Shown piece after piece: positions 1 through 5,466 of a stretch of DNA of 7,932 nucleotides. The DNA is from Bacteroidales bacterium Bact_16 (GTDB lineage: Bacteria > Bacteroidota > Bacteroidia > Bacteroidales > UBA932). A program made the translations under genes and the position numbers. The stretch covers positions 1-7,932 of the forward strand of contig LUZH01000331.1 in assembly GCA_001602885.1 (NCBI GenBank). Reading direction: 5' to 3'. The notes under the pieces were generated by a model, which ran no database searches, was not told where the DNA came from, and worked only from the letters and a program-made list of their open reading frames with translations. The stretch's first letter is position 1. Each line of letters begins with the position of its first letter.

Positions 1-313
1 GCAGCGACAGCATGCCGCTGAGGTAGTCGTGGACGGCTCCGCCGAAAATGCATCCGAACACGATCCAGAGATAGGCGGCCGGGCCGAACTTCGCGCCCAT
101 GATGGCGCCGAAGATGGGTCCCGTGCCGGCGATGTTGAGAAACTGGATCATGAACACCTTCCAGGAGGGGAGGGCGATGTAGTCAATGCCGTCCGCCTTG
201 GTGACGGCGGGCGTCGGACGGGCCGGGTCCGGACCGAAAACCCGCTCCACGAACCTGCCGTAAAGCAGGAAACCGAGGATGAGGGCAAGCACGCTGATAA
301 AGAAAGAAACCAT
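1..313 (-). CDS. cstA: CstA-family carbon starvation protein / peptide transporter, N-terminal part (runs off the window)
   Basis: Only the first 104 codons lie in the window; the gene continues past position 1. CstA-family proteins are multi-pass inner-membrane transporters for peptides or, in some members, pyruvate, induced on carbon limitation in enterobacteria. The translation begins with a hydrophobic helix (residues 1-18), then a short loop with the family-typical FGPDP, then residues 62-76 with the GTGPIFGAIMGA signature, and a second hydrophobic segment ending in GGAVHDYLSGM (residues 91-101). The ATG at 313 is preferred because it gives the expected family N-terminus. No Shine-Dalgarno is visible; a TAATTTTG -7 box sits only 4 bases upstream, so the leader would be very short. 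It is divergent from the cardiolipin synthase gene. Family assignment is strong; the transported substrate cannot be told from this fragment. Confidence 0.9.
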   Translation of the reverse strand, partial: MVSFFISVLALILGFLLYGRFVERVFGPDPARPTPAVTKADGIDYIALPSWKVFMIQFLNIAGTGPIFGAIMGAKFGPAAYLWIVFGCIFGGAVHDYLSGMLSL

Positions 314-317
314 ACTG

Positions 318-325
318 CAAAATTA
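318..325 (-). promoter_or_regulatory. Bacteroidota-type -7 box (TAATTTTG) for cstA
   Basis: On the minus strand the octamer matches TAnnTTTG at every fixed position and is followed by C, as is common for this promoter class. It ends 4 bases before the cstA ATG, so transcription would start at or next to the start codon. I see no good TTTG -33 element about 20 bases further upstream, so only half the promoter is supported. Confidence 0.45.
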
Positions 326-387
326 CGAAATAATGCAGAAAAATCCTTATCTTGCACGCCAAAAACCCGATACTTGAACCAAATTCT

Positions 388-1791
388 ATGGACAACTGGC
401 TGAACATATTGCTCCTTGTGATCCTGATCAGCATCATCCTGATGGAAATCGCCGAAAACGGCCACCCCATCCGCACGCTGACCTGGATCCTGCTCCTTGT
501 ATTCCTGCCCGTCATCGGGCTGATCCTGTATTTCTTCTTCGGCCTGGACCGCAAGAACCGCCGCATGGTCAGCGTCGAGGACATGGACCGCTTCCAGCAG
601 TTGACCGACAAGGCCGTGGAGGGGCAAGTCTGCGAGGATCCGCCGGCCGGTGTCCGCAACCTCATCACGCTCCTGCATACGGCCGGCAAGGCCGTCCCCG
701 TGCGCGGCAACGACGTCCGGGTCTACACGGACTTCAGCGCCATGTATTCCGACCTGCTCGCCGACCTGGAGTCGGCGCAGCACCATATCCATTTCCAGTT
801 CTTCAAGTTCGAGGACGACGAGATGGGCCGCAAGGCCGAGGAGATCCTCGTGCGCAAGGCCCAGGAGGGCGTGGAGGTGCGCCTGCAGATCGACGACCTG
901 GCCAACCTGAGCCGCCGCCGCTTTTTCCGCCGGATGGCGAAAAAGGGCGTCCAGGTGCGTCCTTTCTTCCGCGTCCAGCTGTTCCTGTCGAGCGACACCA
1001 ACTACCGCAACCACCGCAAGAACGTCGTCATCGACGGCCGCGTGGGCTACACGGGCGGCATGAACATCGCCAAGCGCTACGCCATCGGCATCCGCAACGG
1101 CGTCTGGCGCGACACGCACATCCGCGTCGAGGGCCCGGTCGTGGCCGAGATGCAGACGGCTTTCCTGGTGGACTGGAAGTTCTCGACCAAGCAGCTGCTC
1201 GACGATCCCGTCTATTTCCCGCAGGTCCCGCCCGCAGGCAACCTGCTGATGCAGGTGGCCACTTCCGGCCCGCTGGGCGAGTTCCGCGTGATCATGCAGG
1301 CCATCCTGCGCGTGTTCAGCGAGAGCCGCAAATATGTCTACGTGCAGACGCCCTACTTCATCCCGAACGAGCCGCTGGGCGCCGCGCTCCGCAACTGCGC
1401 GCTCGCGGGCGTGGACGTGCGCCTGATCATCCCGCGCCGCGACGACGTCAACATCATCACCACGCTCGCGTCCCGCTCCTATATCAAGGACCTGCTGGCG
1501 GCGGGCGTGAAGGTGTATTTCTACGACAAGGGCTTCATGCACGCCAAGACGGTCGTCGCCGACGACAACGTGTGCTCCATCGGCTCGACCAACCTCGACA
1601 TCCGGAGTTTCGAGCAGGATTTCGAGATCAACGCCTTCATCTATGACAAGAAGATGGCGAAGCAGATGCGCGACCAGTTCCTGCTGGACCTGGAGAGCTG
1701 CACGCAGGTGGATCCGGAGCGCTGGGCCCGCCGCTCGCGCGTGCACCGCTTCTGGGAGTCGGTCGCCCGGCTGTTCTCTCCGATCCTGTAA
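388..1791 (+). CDS. cls: Cardiolipin synthase (phospholipase D superfamily)
   Basis: A 467-residue inner-membrane enzyme that condenses two phosphatidylglycerol molecules into cardiolipin and glycerol. The N-terminus has two membrane segments (about residues 4-20 and 30-49), as in the PLDc_N region of ClsA-type enzymes. Two catalytic HKD motifs follow: H209-x-K211-x4-D216 in NHRKNVVID, followed by GYTGGMN, and H385-x-K387-x4-D392 in MHAKTVVAD, followed by GSTNLDIRSFEQDFEIN. Both are intact, and the length is close to the usual 470-490. The frame is open upstream to a TTG at 352, but the ATG at 388 gives the normal family start and is preferred. There is no Shine-Dalgarno. It is divergent from cstA across a 74-base gap and separated by 85 bases from the next gene, so it is probably monocistronic. 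No clear terminator hairpin was found after it. Confidence 0.93.
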   Translation: MDNWLNILLLVILISIILMEIAENGHPIRTLTWILLLVFLPVIGLILYFFFGLDRKNRRMVSVEDMDRFQQLTDKAVEGQVCEDPPAGVRNLITLLHTAGKAVPVRGNDVRVYTDFSAMYSDLLADLESAQHHIHFQFFKFEDDEMGRKAEEILVRKAQEGVEVRLQIDDLANLSRRRFFRRMAKKGVQVRPFFRVQLFLSSDTNYRNHRKNVVIDGRVGYTGGMNIAKRYAIGIRNGVWRDTHIRVEGPVVAEMQTAFLVDWKFSTKQLLDDPVYFPQVPPAGNLLMQVATSGPLGEFRVIMQAILRVFSESRKYVYVQTPYFIPNEPLGAALRNCALAGVDVRLIIPRRDDVNIITTLASRSYIKDLLAAGVKVYFYDKGFMHAKTVVADDNVCSIGSTNLDIRSFEQDFEINAFIYDKKMAKQMRDQFLLDLESCTQVDPERWARRSRVHRFWESVARLFSPIL

Positions 1792-1835
1792 CGCAATTTT
1801 TGGGCGGGAGGCAGACAACGGGTGGAATAATTTTT

Positions 1836-1843
1836 TATTTTTG
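1836..1843 (+). promoter_or_regulatory. -7 box (TATTTTTG) upstream of the TonB-domain lipoprotein gene
   Basis: Full match to the Bacteroidota TAnnTTTG element, in an AT-rich patch between cls and the lipoprotein gene. It lies 33 bases before the ATG at 1877, giving a leader of roughly 25-30 bases. The nearest upstream TTTTTG (1797-1802) is about 33 bases away, too far for a standard -33 element. Confidence 0.5.
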
Positions 1844-1876
1844 TTACGGAATTACCTTTTAAAACCTTAATAAGTC

Positions 1877-2449
1877 ATGAAGAAATTCTATTCGCTCGCC
1901 ATTCTCGCCGTATGTGCGATGGTGGTTTTCTCCTGCAAGAATGAAGGCAAGGGGAACAAAGAAATCAAAGACGCCGCCCAGGATGCCGTAGAGGCTGTCG
2001 AGGGCGCCGCCCAGGAGGCGATCGATGCTGTCTCCGACGCAGTGGAAGAGGTCGGCAATGCCGCCGCTGACGCCGCCAAGGATGCTGCGGACCGCGCCAA
2101 GGTGGGTCTGGAGAAGCTCGGCGAGATCTTCCCGTACAGCGCCGTCGAGGCCAAGCCTTCCTTCAACGGTGGCGATGCCAACGCCTTCGTCAAGTATGTC
2201 CAGGAGAACATCAAGTATCCTGAGAATGCTCTCGAGAACGACATCGAAGGTAAGGTGACCGTCAACTTCGTGGTCGACGCCAACGGCAATGTCTGCAACG
2301 CCAAGGTGGTCCGCGGCGTGGACGACGAACTGGACGCCGAGGCGCTCCGCGTCGTGTCCAGCGCTCCCGCCTGGGTGCCTGCCAAGCAGGCCGGCAAGAA
2401 CGTCCCCGTCAACTGCTCCATACCTGTGACCTTCAAGATCGTCAAGTAA
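1877..2449 (+). CDS. Lipoprotein with Ala/Glu-rich helix and TonB C-terminal domain
   Basis: A 190-residue exported protein. Residues 1-19 are a lipoprotein signal peptide (MKK, hydrophobic core, lipobox VFSC) with the lipidated cysteine at position 20. Residues 29-82 are Ala-, Asp- and Glu-rich with repeated AV/AA steps, predicted to be a long amphipathic helix or coiled coil. Residues about 88-190 are a TonB C-terminal domain: the YP at 114-115, EGKVTVNFVVDANGNV (124-139), LDAEALRVV (152-160), then W166-x-P168 and IPVTFK near the end. In TonB this domain binds the TonB box of outer-membrane transporters. The usual TonB inner-membrane helix is replaced here by a lipid anchor and no ExbB/ExbD genes are nearby, so a classical energy-transducing role is unproven. 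It has its own promoter box and terminator. Domain calls are strong, function uncertain. Confidence 0.85.
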   Translation: MKKFYSLAILAVCAMVVFSCKNEGKGNKEIKDAAQDAVEAVEGAAQEAIDAVSDAVEEVGNAAADAAKDAADRAKVGLEKLGEIFPYSAVEAKPSFNGGDANAFVKYVQENIKYPENALENDIEGKVTVNFVVDANGNVCNAKVVRGVDDELDAEALRVVSSAPAWVPAKQAGKNVPVNCSIPVTFKIVK

Positions 2450-2469
2450 GATCGTAACAAATAGAAGAG

Positions 2470-2501
2470 CGCCTCTCCGGTCTTCCGGGGAGGCGTTTTT
2501 T
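2470..2501 (+). terminator. Intrinsic terminator after the TonB-domain lipoprotein gene
   Basis: An 11-bp GC-rich stem (2470-2480 with 2485-2495, one T-G wobble), a TCTT tetraloop and a run of six T (2496-2501). It begins 21 bases after the stop codon at 2449 and separates this gene from the small lipoprotein gene downstream. Confidence 0.92.
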
Positions 2502-2564
2502 GCTGTTGAGCACTAAGATGTTAAAATATTTTTAATTTTTTTAACTACGATTCGAAATTATTGC

Positions 2565-2572
2565 TACATTTG
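2565..2572 (+). promoter_or_regulatory. -7 box (TACATTTG) for the small lipoprotein gene
   Basis: Full match to TAnnTTTG followed by C, 31 bases before the ATG at 2604. It is preceded by a very AT-rich tract (2519-2545) that could act as an UP-like element. A TTTG at the -33 position is not clear. The terminator just upstream supports an independent transcript starting here. Confidence 0.6.
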
Positions 2573-2603
2573 CGCCCAGAATATAGTTAACAACAATTTT
2601 ACC

Positions 2604-2783
2604 ATGAAGAAAATTATTTCTATTATCGCCCTTGTCGCTTGCGCGACCCTGTTCGTTTCCTGCAAGAATGCCAGCAAGAACGCCGAAGAGGCTGTTGAAG
2701 CCGTTGAGAACGCCGCTGAGACCGTCGATAGCCTTGCTACCGAGTTCGTCGAGGCTGTGGACAGCACCGTCGTGGCTGAGTAA
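2604..2783 (+). CDS. Small (59-residue) lipoprotein resembling the N-terminal part of its upstream neighbour
   Basis: A tiny exported protein: signal peptide residues 1-19, lipobox FVSC with the lipidated cysteine at 20, then a mature peptide of about 40 residues dominated by Ala, Glu and Val (AEEAVEAVENAAETV), probably one amphipathic helix. There is no further domain. Cysteine position, the CKN after cleavage and the VEAVE run all match the preceding lipoprotein, suggesting a shared origin, but the TonB domain is absent. The gene lies between its own -7 box and a probable terminator, and it has AT-rich sequence rather than a Shine-Dalgarno before ATG. Many GTT and GCT codons set it apart from the NNC-rich neighbours. 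Small entericidin-like or Lpp-like lipoproteins are possible analogues; I cannot assign a function. Confidence 0.82.
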   Translation: MKKIISIIALVACATLFVSCKNASKNAEEAVEAVENAAETVDSLATEFVEAVDSTVVAE

Positions 2784-2802
2784 TCCAGCTTCTCCGATCG
2801 CG

Positions 2803-3402
2803 TCAAGATAGATCGCGAAACAAGTCAGACAGCGCCTCCCTGGTGACCGTGTTCAGTGCAAGGTCCTCCGGGGAGGCGCCTTTTTCGGGGGTGTTGCCCC
2901 CGCACAGGTCCACGCCGAGGATGCGGCGGGAGGCCATGATGCCCCGCAGGGCGCCATTCAGCTCTTCGAGCGTCATCTCGCCCTGGTCCCAGTCGGTCCG
3001 GGCGTAATCTTCAGACAATACGTCCAGGTCGACGGACAGATAGACCGGCAGGTCGGGCAGGGAAGCCAGGGCGGGGAAGTCCGCCGCGTCGCGGATCCAG
3101 CGGTCGGCGCGCAGCAGCGGCAGGCGCCGCGCTTCGCGGACCCAGCTGCCGCAGCTGAGCAGCCCGTCGTCGAAAGCGCCCGGCTGGTCGTCGGGATGGT
3201 GGTCGAAAAGGACGAGCTGGAACGGCTCGCCGATCCGCTCGAGCCAGAACAGCGATACATAATGGTAGTCGCCCGTCCCGATGTCGTGGACGGCGTGCAA
3301 AGGGAGCCCGGCGAGGCGGCTGCGGATCTGCTCCGCGCTGTCTGCCGAACAATAACAATTTGTCCCTTCCAAAGCCGAAAAATCTGCAATAATTCGCTCC
3401 AT
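2803..3402 (-). CDS. Short arginase/agmatinase-superfamily (ureohydrolase-fold) protein
   Basis: A 199-residue cytoplasmic protein with recognisable ureohydrolase metal motifs. Candidate manganese ligands are H47 (GTGDYH, in place of GGDHS), D67, H69 and D71 (FDHHPDD, matching DxHxD), and D125 and D127 (LSVDLDV, matching SxDxD). The family hydrolyses guanidino or formimino substrates such as arginine, agmatine or formiminoglutamate. It is about 100 residues shorter than usual arginases, lacks the DP after SxDxDxx (S130-E131 instead), and has GVDLCGGN where arginases have a DxxE motif, so the substrate is unknown and loss of classical activity is possible. It converges on the small lipoprotein gene (19-base gap) and is divergent from the gene at 3469. 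There is no Shine-Dalgarno; a TATTTTTG box lies 7 bases before ATG. Confidence 0.75.
   Translation of the reverse strand: MERIIADFSALEGTNCYCSADSAEQIRSRLAGLPLHAVHDIGTGDYHYVSLFWLERIGEPFQLVLFDHHPDDQPGAFDDGLLSCGSWVREARRLPLLRADRWIRDAADFPALASLPDLPVYLSVDLDVLSEDYARTDWDQGEMTLEELNGALRGIMASRRILGVDLCGGNTPEKGASPEDLALNTVTREALSDLFRDLS
2832..2885 (+). terminator. Probable intrinsic terminator of the small lipoprotein gene, inside the arginase-like gene
   Basis: Two complementary 12-base arms (2832-2843 and 2868-2879, one T-G wobble) flank a 24-base loop and are followed by five T (2881-2885). The T run is on the plus-strand 3' side, so it would stop transcripts from the 2604 gene, 49 bases after its stop. 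The right arm nearly repeats that of the terminator at 2470-2501. It overlaps the last codons of the antisense arginase-like gene. The long loop lowers certainty. Confidence 0.55.
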
Positions 3403-3409
3403 GACGGCT

Positions 3410-3417
3410 CAAAAATA
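3410..3417 (-). promoter_or_regulatory. -7 box (TATTTTTG) for the arginase-like gene
   Basis: On the minus strand this matches TAnnTTTG fully and ends 7 bases before the ATG, implying a leader of only a few bases. It sits in a T-rich tract on that strand. No clear -33 element is seen. Confidence 0.45.
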
Positions 3418-3438
3418 GGAAAAAATAAAAAAAATGCC

Positions 3439-3446
3439 TACTTTTG
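3439..3446 (+). promoter_or_regulatory. -7 box (TACTTTTG) for the 3469 gene and probably the gcv operon
   Basis: Full match to TAnnTTTG, 22 bases before the ATG at 3469. It is the only promoter-like element found before gcvT, because just 15 bases separate the 3469 gene from gcvT. Its expected -33 region falls on the -7 box of the divergent arginase-like gene. The 66-base intergenic region is too small for a glycine riboswitch. Confidence 0.55.
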
Positions 3447-3468
3447 TTGATTGTAGTTCGATACCTAA

Positions 3469-3939
3469 ATGGAACAAGAGCAGGCACAGCAATATCCCCT
3501 CGATCCCGAGAAGGTTTATTTCTCGATGGATGAGTTGACTCTCGACACCGAGGAAGGCCCCAAGACTTACAGGATGGGTGCCTGGCTCAACATCGACCCT
3601 GTCCGCATCCACCGGATGATCATCCGCGACAAGGTCCTGCAGGTAGACGAGATGGAGGTGCTCAACCCGCTCGTCAGCAAGCTCCGCCGTGCGGATCCCG
3701 ACTACTACAAGAAATTCATGGGGCTCCGCCTGATCATCGACTATCCCGGCTACAGCTCCGGCATCCTTGCCAAGATCCCCTTCGAGAACGACCCCGTCGG
3801 CTTCTATAAATGGTGGCGCAAGGGCAAACACGAAGACAAGGTCTATCTTTCTCTGGGCAACCAGGTCCGTCTCTTCCAGAAAGTCAAAATGATGGATCCC
3901 CGGATGATTCTCAAGAAAGACCTCGAAATACTCAAATAA
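3469..3939 (+). CDS. Unrecognised 156-residue cytoplasmic protein, first gene of the gcv transcript
   Basis: I do not recognise the family. The protein has no signal peptide or membrane segment, so it is probably cytoplasmic. The N-terminal third is acidic (EQEQAQQ, then DELTLDTEEGP), and the C-terminal third is rich in Lys and Arg (KWWRKGKHEDK, and RMILKKDLEILK at the end). Aromatic stretches such as DYYKKF, DYPGY and GFYKWW suggest a compact folded domain. Codon use is the NNC-rich style of its neighbours and the frame is open throughout, so it is a real gene. It starts 22 bases after a -7 box, has no Shine-Dalgarno, and stops 15 bases before gcvT. Probable co-transcription with the glycine cleavage genes is the only functional clue, and it could be fortuitous. 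Confidence 0.8.
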   Translation: MEQEQAQQYPLDPEKVYFSMDELTLDTEEGPKTYRMGAWLNIDPVRIHRMIIRDKVLQVDEMEVLNPLVSKLRRADPDYYKKFMGLRLIIDYPGYSSGILAKIPFENDPVGFYKWWRKGKHEDKVYLSLGNQVRLFQKVKMMDPRMILKKDLEILK

Positions 3940-3954
3940 CACTAGCTAACCCAT

Positions 3955-5058
3955 ATGGATAATCTCCTGAAAATGACTTGTCTGCATGATCTCCACGTTG
4001 AGCTCCATGCCAAGATGAGCCCTTTTGCCGGTTATGACATGCCCATCCAGTACAGCGGCATCATCGACGAGCACAACGCCGTCCGCCACGCCGCCGGCGT
4101 CTTTGACGTCTCGCACATGGGTGAGGTCTTCGTCAGCGGACCGGATGCCGAATCTTTTGTCAACCACATCTTCACCAACGACGTCCGCCCGATGGCGCCG
4201 GGCCAGATCCTCTACGGGATGATGCTCTATCCCGACGGCGGCACGGTGGACGACCTGCTGGTCTATCGCGAGCGCGAGCCGCAGCACTACCTCCTGGTGG
4301 TCAACGCCGCCAACATCGACAAGGACTACGCCTGGATGCTGGAGCACGCCAAGGGTTTCGACGTCAAGGTCGACAACCAGTCCGACGCCTGGGGGCAGAT
4401 CGCCGTCCAGGGCCCGGAGGCCGAAAAGGCCGTCTGCGGCACGCTGGGCTTCCCGGAAGCCGCCGCGCTGACCTTCTATACCTTCCTGGATGCAGAACGC
4501 GACGGCCGCCGCGTGATCGTCAGCCGCACCGGCTACACCGGTGAGGACGGCTTCGAGATCTACGCTTCCGCGGAGCAGATCCGTGCATATTGGCAGCAGC
4601 TGATGGCGGCGGGCGTCAAGCCCTGCGGCCTGGGCTGCCGCGACACGCTGCGCTTCGAGGCCGGCATGCCGCTCTACGGCGACGAGCTGACCGAAGCGAT
4701 CTCGCCGGTCATGGCGGGGCTCGGGATGTTCTGCAAGCTGGACAAGCCCGAATTCATCGGCAAGGATGCGCTCGTCGCGCAGAAGGAGAACGGCGTGGCC
4801 CGCAAGCTGGTGGGCATCGAGCTGGCCGACAAGGCCGTGCCGCGCCACGGCTATCCCGTGGAGCTGGCGGACGGCACCGAGGTCGGCGTCGTGACGACGG
4901 GCTACCACTCCATCAGCCTGGAGAAGAGCATCTGCTTCGCGCTGGTGGACAGCGCCTATGCCGCCCTCGGCACGCAGCTGTCCGTGCGCATCCGCAAGAA
5001 CGCCTTCCCGGGCGTCGTCGTCAAGAAGCGCTTCTATCAGACCAACTACAAGAAATAA
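3955..5058 (+). CDS. gcvT: Glycine cleavage system T protein (aminomethyltransferase)
   Basis: A 367-residue cytoplasmic enzyme that takes the aminomethyl group from lipoylated H protein, releases ammonia and forms 5,10-methylene-tetrahydrofolate. Family landmarks are all present: [17 protein letters not shown] near residues 20-36, FDVSHMGE (50-57), [10 protein letters not shown] (95-104, with the conserved aspartate pair D99/D100), [13 protein letters not shown] (191-203), [19 protein letters not shown] (227-245) and a C-terminal barrel domain with [11 protein letters not shown]. Length matches the usual 360-370. The ATG at 3955 is followed by an in-frame ATG at 3973 (residue 7), and the shorter form also fits the family, so the start is uncertain by six residues. 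There is no Shine-Dalgarno at either. It lies 15 bases after the unknown gene and 26 before gcvH. Confidence 0.96.
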   Translation: MDNLLKMTCLHDLHVELHAKMSPFAGYDMPIQYSGIIDEHNAVRHAAGVFDVSHMGEVFVSGPDAESFVNHIFTNDVRPMAPGQILYGMMLYPDGGTVDDLLVYREREPQHYLLVVNAANIDKDYAWMLEHAKGFDVKVDNQSDAWGQIAVQGPEAEKAVCGTLGFPEAAALTFYTFLDAERDGRRVIVSRTGYTGEDGFEIYASAEQIRAYWQQLMAAGVKPCGLGCRDTLRFEAGMPLYGDELTEAISPVMAGLGMFCKLDKPEFIGKDALVAQKENGVARKLVGIELADKAVPRHGYPVELADGTEVGVVTTGYHSISLEKSICFALVDSAYAALGTQLSVRIRKNAFPGVVVKKRFYQTNYKK

Positions 5059-5084
5059 TCACAAACACAACTAACTTACTAAAT

Positions 5085-5462
5085 ATGAGCAAGATTGCAG
5101 AGGGGCTCCTCTACAGCGAGTCCCACGAATGGGTCAAAGTGGATGGCAACGTGGCCATCATCGGCGTTTCCGATTTCGCGCAGAGCGAGATGGGGGACAT
5201 CACCTATGTCGAAATGCCTGACGTCGACGACGAGGTCGAGGCCGGCAGCGATTTCGGCGCCCTGGAGAGCGTGAAGACCTCCAGCGAGCTGATCGCACCC
5301 GTGTCCGGCAAGGTCGTCGCCCGCAACGACGAGCTCGAGGACAAGCCCGAACTCATCAACGAAGACGCCTACGAGGCCTGGATCATCAAGGTCGAGATGT
5401 CCGATCCCGCGGAACTCGACGCGCTCCTGAACGCATCTGCTTACGCTAACGTAGCCAAATAA
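5085..5462 (+). CDS. gcvH: Glycine cleavage system H protein (lipoyl carrier)
   Basis: A 125-residue lipoyl-domain protein that shuttles the aminomethyl intermediate from the P to the T protein and is reoxidised by the L protein. Typical features are [12 protein letters not shown] near the N-terminus, [19 protein letters not shown] (27-45), and ESVKTSSEL with the lipoyl-accepting lysine at K64. The C-terminal half has SGKVVARN and the usual AWIIKVE strand. Length is normal (about 125-130). The start at 5085 follows an AT-rich 26-base gap without a Shine-Dalgarno. The gap to gcvPA is only 4 bases, so the two are probably translated from the same message. Lipoylation requires ligase or synthase genes that are not in the window. 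Confidence 0.97.
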   Translation: MSKIAEGLLYSESHEWVKVDGNVAIIGVSDFAQSEMGDITYVEMPDVDDEVEAGSDFGALESVKTSSELIAPVSGKVVARNDELEDKPELINEDAYEAWIIKVEMSDPAELDALLNASAYANVAK

Positions 5463-5466
5463 CAAT

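Noticed and set aside
352..387. TTG at 352 as the cardiolipin synthase start, adding 12 residues
   Set aside because: The ATG at 388 gives the normal N-terminal membrane segment, and the extra residues are polar and untypical. A possible -7-like TATCTTGC (348-355) overlaps the TTG, but it misses two fixed positions and was not listed as a promoter.
148..1818. A 556-codon open frame antisense to the cardiolipin synthase gene
   Set aside because: It is the complement of a high-GC gene with strong NNC/NNG third positions, which removes stops on the other strand. The translation is low-complexity (H, D, A, V, R-rich), and the sense gene has intact HKD motifs.
2604..2783. Small lipoprotein as a toxin of a toxin-antitoxin pair (entericidin-like)
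   Set aside because: Size and lipobox are compatible, but no antitoxin-like partner is adjacent, and the peptide matches the N-terminal part of the neighbouring TonB-domain lipoprotein better.
2886..2902. A 6-bp perfect hairpin (CGGGGG/CCCCCG) beside the proposed second terminator
   Set aside because: It lies within the arginase-like coding sequence, has no following T run on either strand, and can arise from the Gly-Gly-Asn-Thr-Pro codons in GC-rich DNA.
3940..3954. Possible glycine riboswitch before gcvT
   Set aside because: Only 15 bases are available here, and only 66 before the preceding gene, far less than even a single aptamer with its expression platform.
4590..5462. An open frame starting inside gcvT and running into gcvH, suggesting a T-H fusion
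   Set aside because: The upstream part is out of frame with gcvT. gcvH has its own ATG at 5085 giving the normal family N-terminus, and gcvT ends properly at 5058.
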